In this document: positions 61,961 through 64,000 of the stretch, in pieces
Numbering within the stretch: the stretch's first letter is position 1
How the letters are laid out: the number at the start of each line of letters is the position of its first letter
Assembly: GCF_000972845.2 (NCBI RefSeq)
Contig: NC_040027.1
Span: forward strand, 13,507,760-13,571,759
Reading direction: 5' to 3'
Source of the DNA: Larimichthys crocea
Lineage: Eukaryota; Chordata; Actinopteri; Sciaenidae
DNA length: 64,000 bases
The notes under the pieces: model-generated
Databases searched by the model: none
What the model saw: the letters and a program-made list of their open reading frames with translations, nothing else
What the model was told of the DNA's origin: nothing
Translations under genes and position numbers: made by a program

Positions 61961-62139
61961 TAGCTACTTTTATCTGTTTTATATGTTACACCAACTCTAT
62001 TCATAAACTTTACACTATCTGTCACATCTGTCTGCTCTGACAGAGTCTTTATTTCTATAGTCTCGACATTTGTGTCTCCTTTTTTGCCCGCTGGTTACTA
62101 AACTAGACCTACACCTACACGACCACCGGCCACTTTATT

Positions 62140-62270
62140 AGGTACACTTGTAAAATAGTTTTACAGTTACTGGACTACATTATATTGAGAGGTGTTTCTA
62201 ATATTTACATACATGAGAGAAACTTTGTTCAATATAATGTAGTCCAGTTTAACACTACTGCAAACTACAA
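62140..62270. repeat. Inverted repeat within a 'ccactttattaggtacac' element
   Basis: ACTGGACTACATTATATTGA (about 62168) faces TCAATATAATGTAGTCCAGT (about 62229), a 20-bp perfect stem with a ~40-nt loop. The leading 'ggccactttattaggtacac' is a common vertebrate DNA-transposon end. Confidence 0.75.
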
Positions 62271-62289
62271 CCTCGGTAGTAAACAAATA

Positions 62290-62485
62290 CACTGTTGCCC
62301 ATAAAGTTAGAATAAAATCATTTTACCTCTTTTCATGAAATGATTGTGACATTGTAATTTATTCTTGATAGATAGACGCATATCACAGTGAAAATTAAAC
62401 CACAGTTAACCTGATGTGTATAAATAGGAATAAAAAGAAGAATGTGTCTGAAAACAAAATTATTCCAACTTTATGGGCAACAGTG
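62290..62485. mobile_element. 196-bp mariner-like MITE flanked by TA
   Basis: Ends CACTGTTGCCCATAAAGTTA and, inverted, CACTGTTGCCCATAAAGTTG; immediately flanked by TA (62288-62289 and 62486-62487), the Tc1/mariner target duplication. It has no frame. Confidence 0.9.
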
Positions 62486-62519
62486 TAGTTCAACTACCGG
62501 TCCAATGAGCCGGGTTCTG

Positions 62520-62660
62520 CTGGTTTAAAGGAAGTTTTTCCTTGCCACTGTTGCCAAGTGCTTGCTCATGGTGGGAACTGTTGAGTCTCTGTAAATGATA
62601 TCATAAAGAATGCAGTCTAGATCTGCTCTGTGTGGAAAATGTCATAAGGTACAAAACAAA
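62520..62660 (+). repeat. LINE-type 3' tail fragment
   Basis: 'gaagtttttccttgccactg' and 'gcttgctcatggtgggaact' match a very common fish non-LTR tail; only this end is present. Confidence 0.5.
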
Positions 62661-63674
62661 AGCAAAAAGTTTGAAACATTATAAGCTCCTTAACAGTTGA
62701 ATTCATGGCAGAGCAGTTGTATTGTATCATATTGGATTGTACAAATAGTGGTGTATACCTCAAGAAAGATTTCACAGATTTATTAACTTACAGATTTATT
62801 GTTGTGGGAACGTTTGAATCTAGAAACAGCTGCACAGATGTTGTTGTTGATATTGTGACTAAATCGGCCAAAATCTGAAGAGTCTTCCTGCGTGACACGA
62901 GGGAGTGATTGCCATGGCGACTGAAGTGTTTTCCTCAGTCTGAAGAGGTTGCGCTGGCAAAGGGCCGTCGGACGCAGATGAGCTCAGTATAACATCTCAA
63001 ACAGTCGGTGTTTGTGTGCCGTGTCCTCCTTCAAAAGGTCCTCTTTGTTGCCGGGCAGATCTCCATCACAAAAGACAGTACAGCCCATGCACCTTATTCC
63101 TATTCTGTGCTCACTATTGATGTCACTGCCGTGTTTGTCGAACAGATTTATAAAGCTTTATTCTGTTAAATTTCATATTTAAAAAGAAACACAATGGATA
63201 AAAGAGTGTTTGCTTTTTGATCATATTTCTTTTGCTGGACAAACGTTTTGATCTCACGGTTACCAGCAGGTGGTGGCAGCCTGGTCTGCACCCACAGACC
63301 AGCACACATCAATCAAACGCAGTTTTAATTGTCGAGGAAATGATGGCTAATCATTACCAAGGACATGCAATCTATTTCAATTCATAGCATGAGTGTTTGT
63401 CAAACCCGATCATAAACACAGCTCCTCTGTAATAAAGCAGAGAAGCAGACAGGTGACACGTTTAAAGGTTTGTGCCTTGTGACTCTAACAGACTCTAGAC
63501 ACACTTGTACCAAGGTCTGCTGAAGGGCAGCACGCACACTAATTATGTCTGATTATGCTGTTGGAGTAAATTGCAGACACTCCACCACTTTTCCTTCATT
63601 TTTCTTCCAGCCATGCTAAAAATACTGTAAACGCCCACGCTACTGGAAGAACACTCTGTCTACAATGTGGAGTA
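62661..63674. other. Unassigned spacer
   Basis: No frame with recognisable protein, no RNA gene and no clear repeat structure seen. It may be intron of the gene starting near 60.3 kb. Confidence 0.4.
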
Positions 63675-64000
63675 CCAATCAGAAGTTTGGTCACACCTTC
63701 TCATGTAATGTTTTTTCTTTATTTAGGCATCAAAACTATGAAAGAACACTTCACAGAATACCAGAATATGTTTATATTTTAGATTCTTCAAGGTAACCAC
63801 CTTTTCTTAGATGACGGTTTTGCACCTGGAAAGTTTTTCAATCAACAGACGCTCTTTCTTAATTTCTTCTTAATGTGTCTGAGATCATCAGTTGTGTTGT
63901 TTAGAGGTAGTGTTGGCATACAGTAAAAAAGCTCTATTCAACTACTGTAGTAATCCATGTTAAGGCAATAACTACACAACTAAGTAAAGAGAAATGATGG
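63675..64000 (+). mobile_element. Tc1-like element, left part, runs off the window
   Basis: Starts CCAATCAGAAGTTTGGTCAC after TA and follows 46606 onward ('cttcttaatgtgtctgagat', 'actactgtagtaat', 'aactaagtaaagagaa'). The right end is beyond 64000. Confidence 0.75.

Overview
This window is vertebrate nuclear DNA and reads as a ray-finned (percomorph-like) fish. The genes are multi-exon with GT-AG introns, the proteins match human orthologues exon by exon, and the spacers carry the MITEs, SINE, hAT, Tc1/mariner and LINE-tail repeats typical of teleosts. No operon, CRISPR array or prokaryote-like system is present. I recognise six host genes, one endogenous retrovirus (ERV) and many repeats. 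All gene calls come from reading exons and splice sites by eye; no database search was run.

Layout. (1) 1-5932, minus: CHD1L, 5' part only (SNF2 ATPase core); the gene runs off the left edge. (2) 7250-9565, plus: ICOSLG-like B7 co-stimulatory ligand, five exons. (3) 10160-14121, minus: NIT2 omega-amidase, ten exons, tail-to-tail with ICOSLG. (4) 17005-26738, minus: TBC1D23, 19 exons. (5) 29885-38292, minus: TOMM70, 12 exons, containing a gap-flanked duplication of exons 2-3. (6) 43042-48154, plus: an LNP1-like gene whose last two exons encode a RING-H2 finger. (7) 48155-60000: repeat-rich spacer with a tRNA-derived SINE, a 2.5-kb duplication, and between its two copies an ERV with one LTR, a primer-binding site, an open gag and a broken pro-pol that runs into an assembly gap. 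(8) 60000-64000: a candidate promoter and first exon on the plus strand, then a diverged tandem repeat, MITEs and a Tc1-like fragment.

NIT2-TBC1D23-TOMM70-LNP1 are neighbours in human too (chromosome 3q12), whereas CHD1L and ICOSLG map elsewhere in human, so the left part is a fish-specific junction. The genes do not form one pathway: they serve chromatin remodelling, T-cell co-stimulation, omega-amide metabolism, endosome-to-Golgi tethering and mitochondrial import.

Three runs of ten N mark assembly gaps (9221-9230, 34489-34498, 57219-57228). Two of the three sit exactly at the edge of a duplicated segment, so those duplications may be uncollapsed haplotypes and not real copies. The points most worth checking are the LNP1/RING fusion, the possibly heterozygous ERV, the paired foldback elements in the 5' introns of CHD1L and NIT2, and the tandem repeat beginning at the candidate exon near 60.4 kb.
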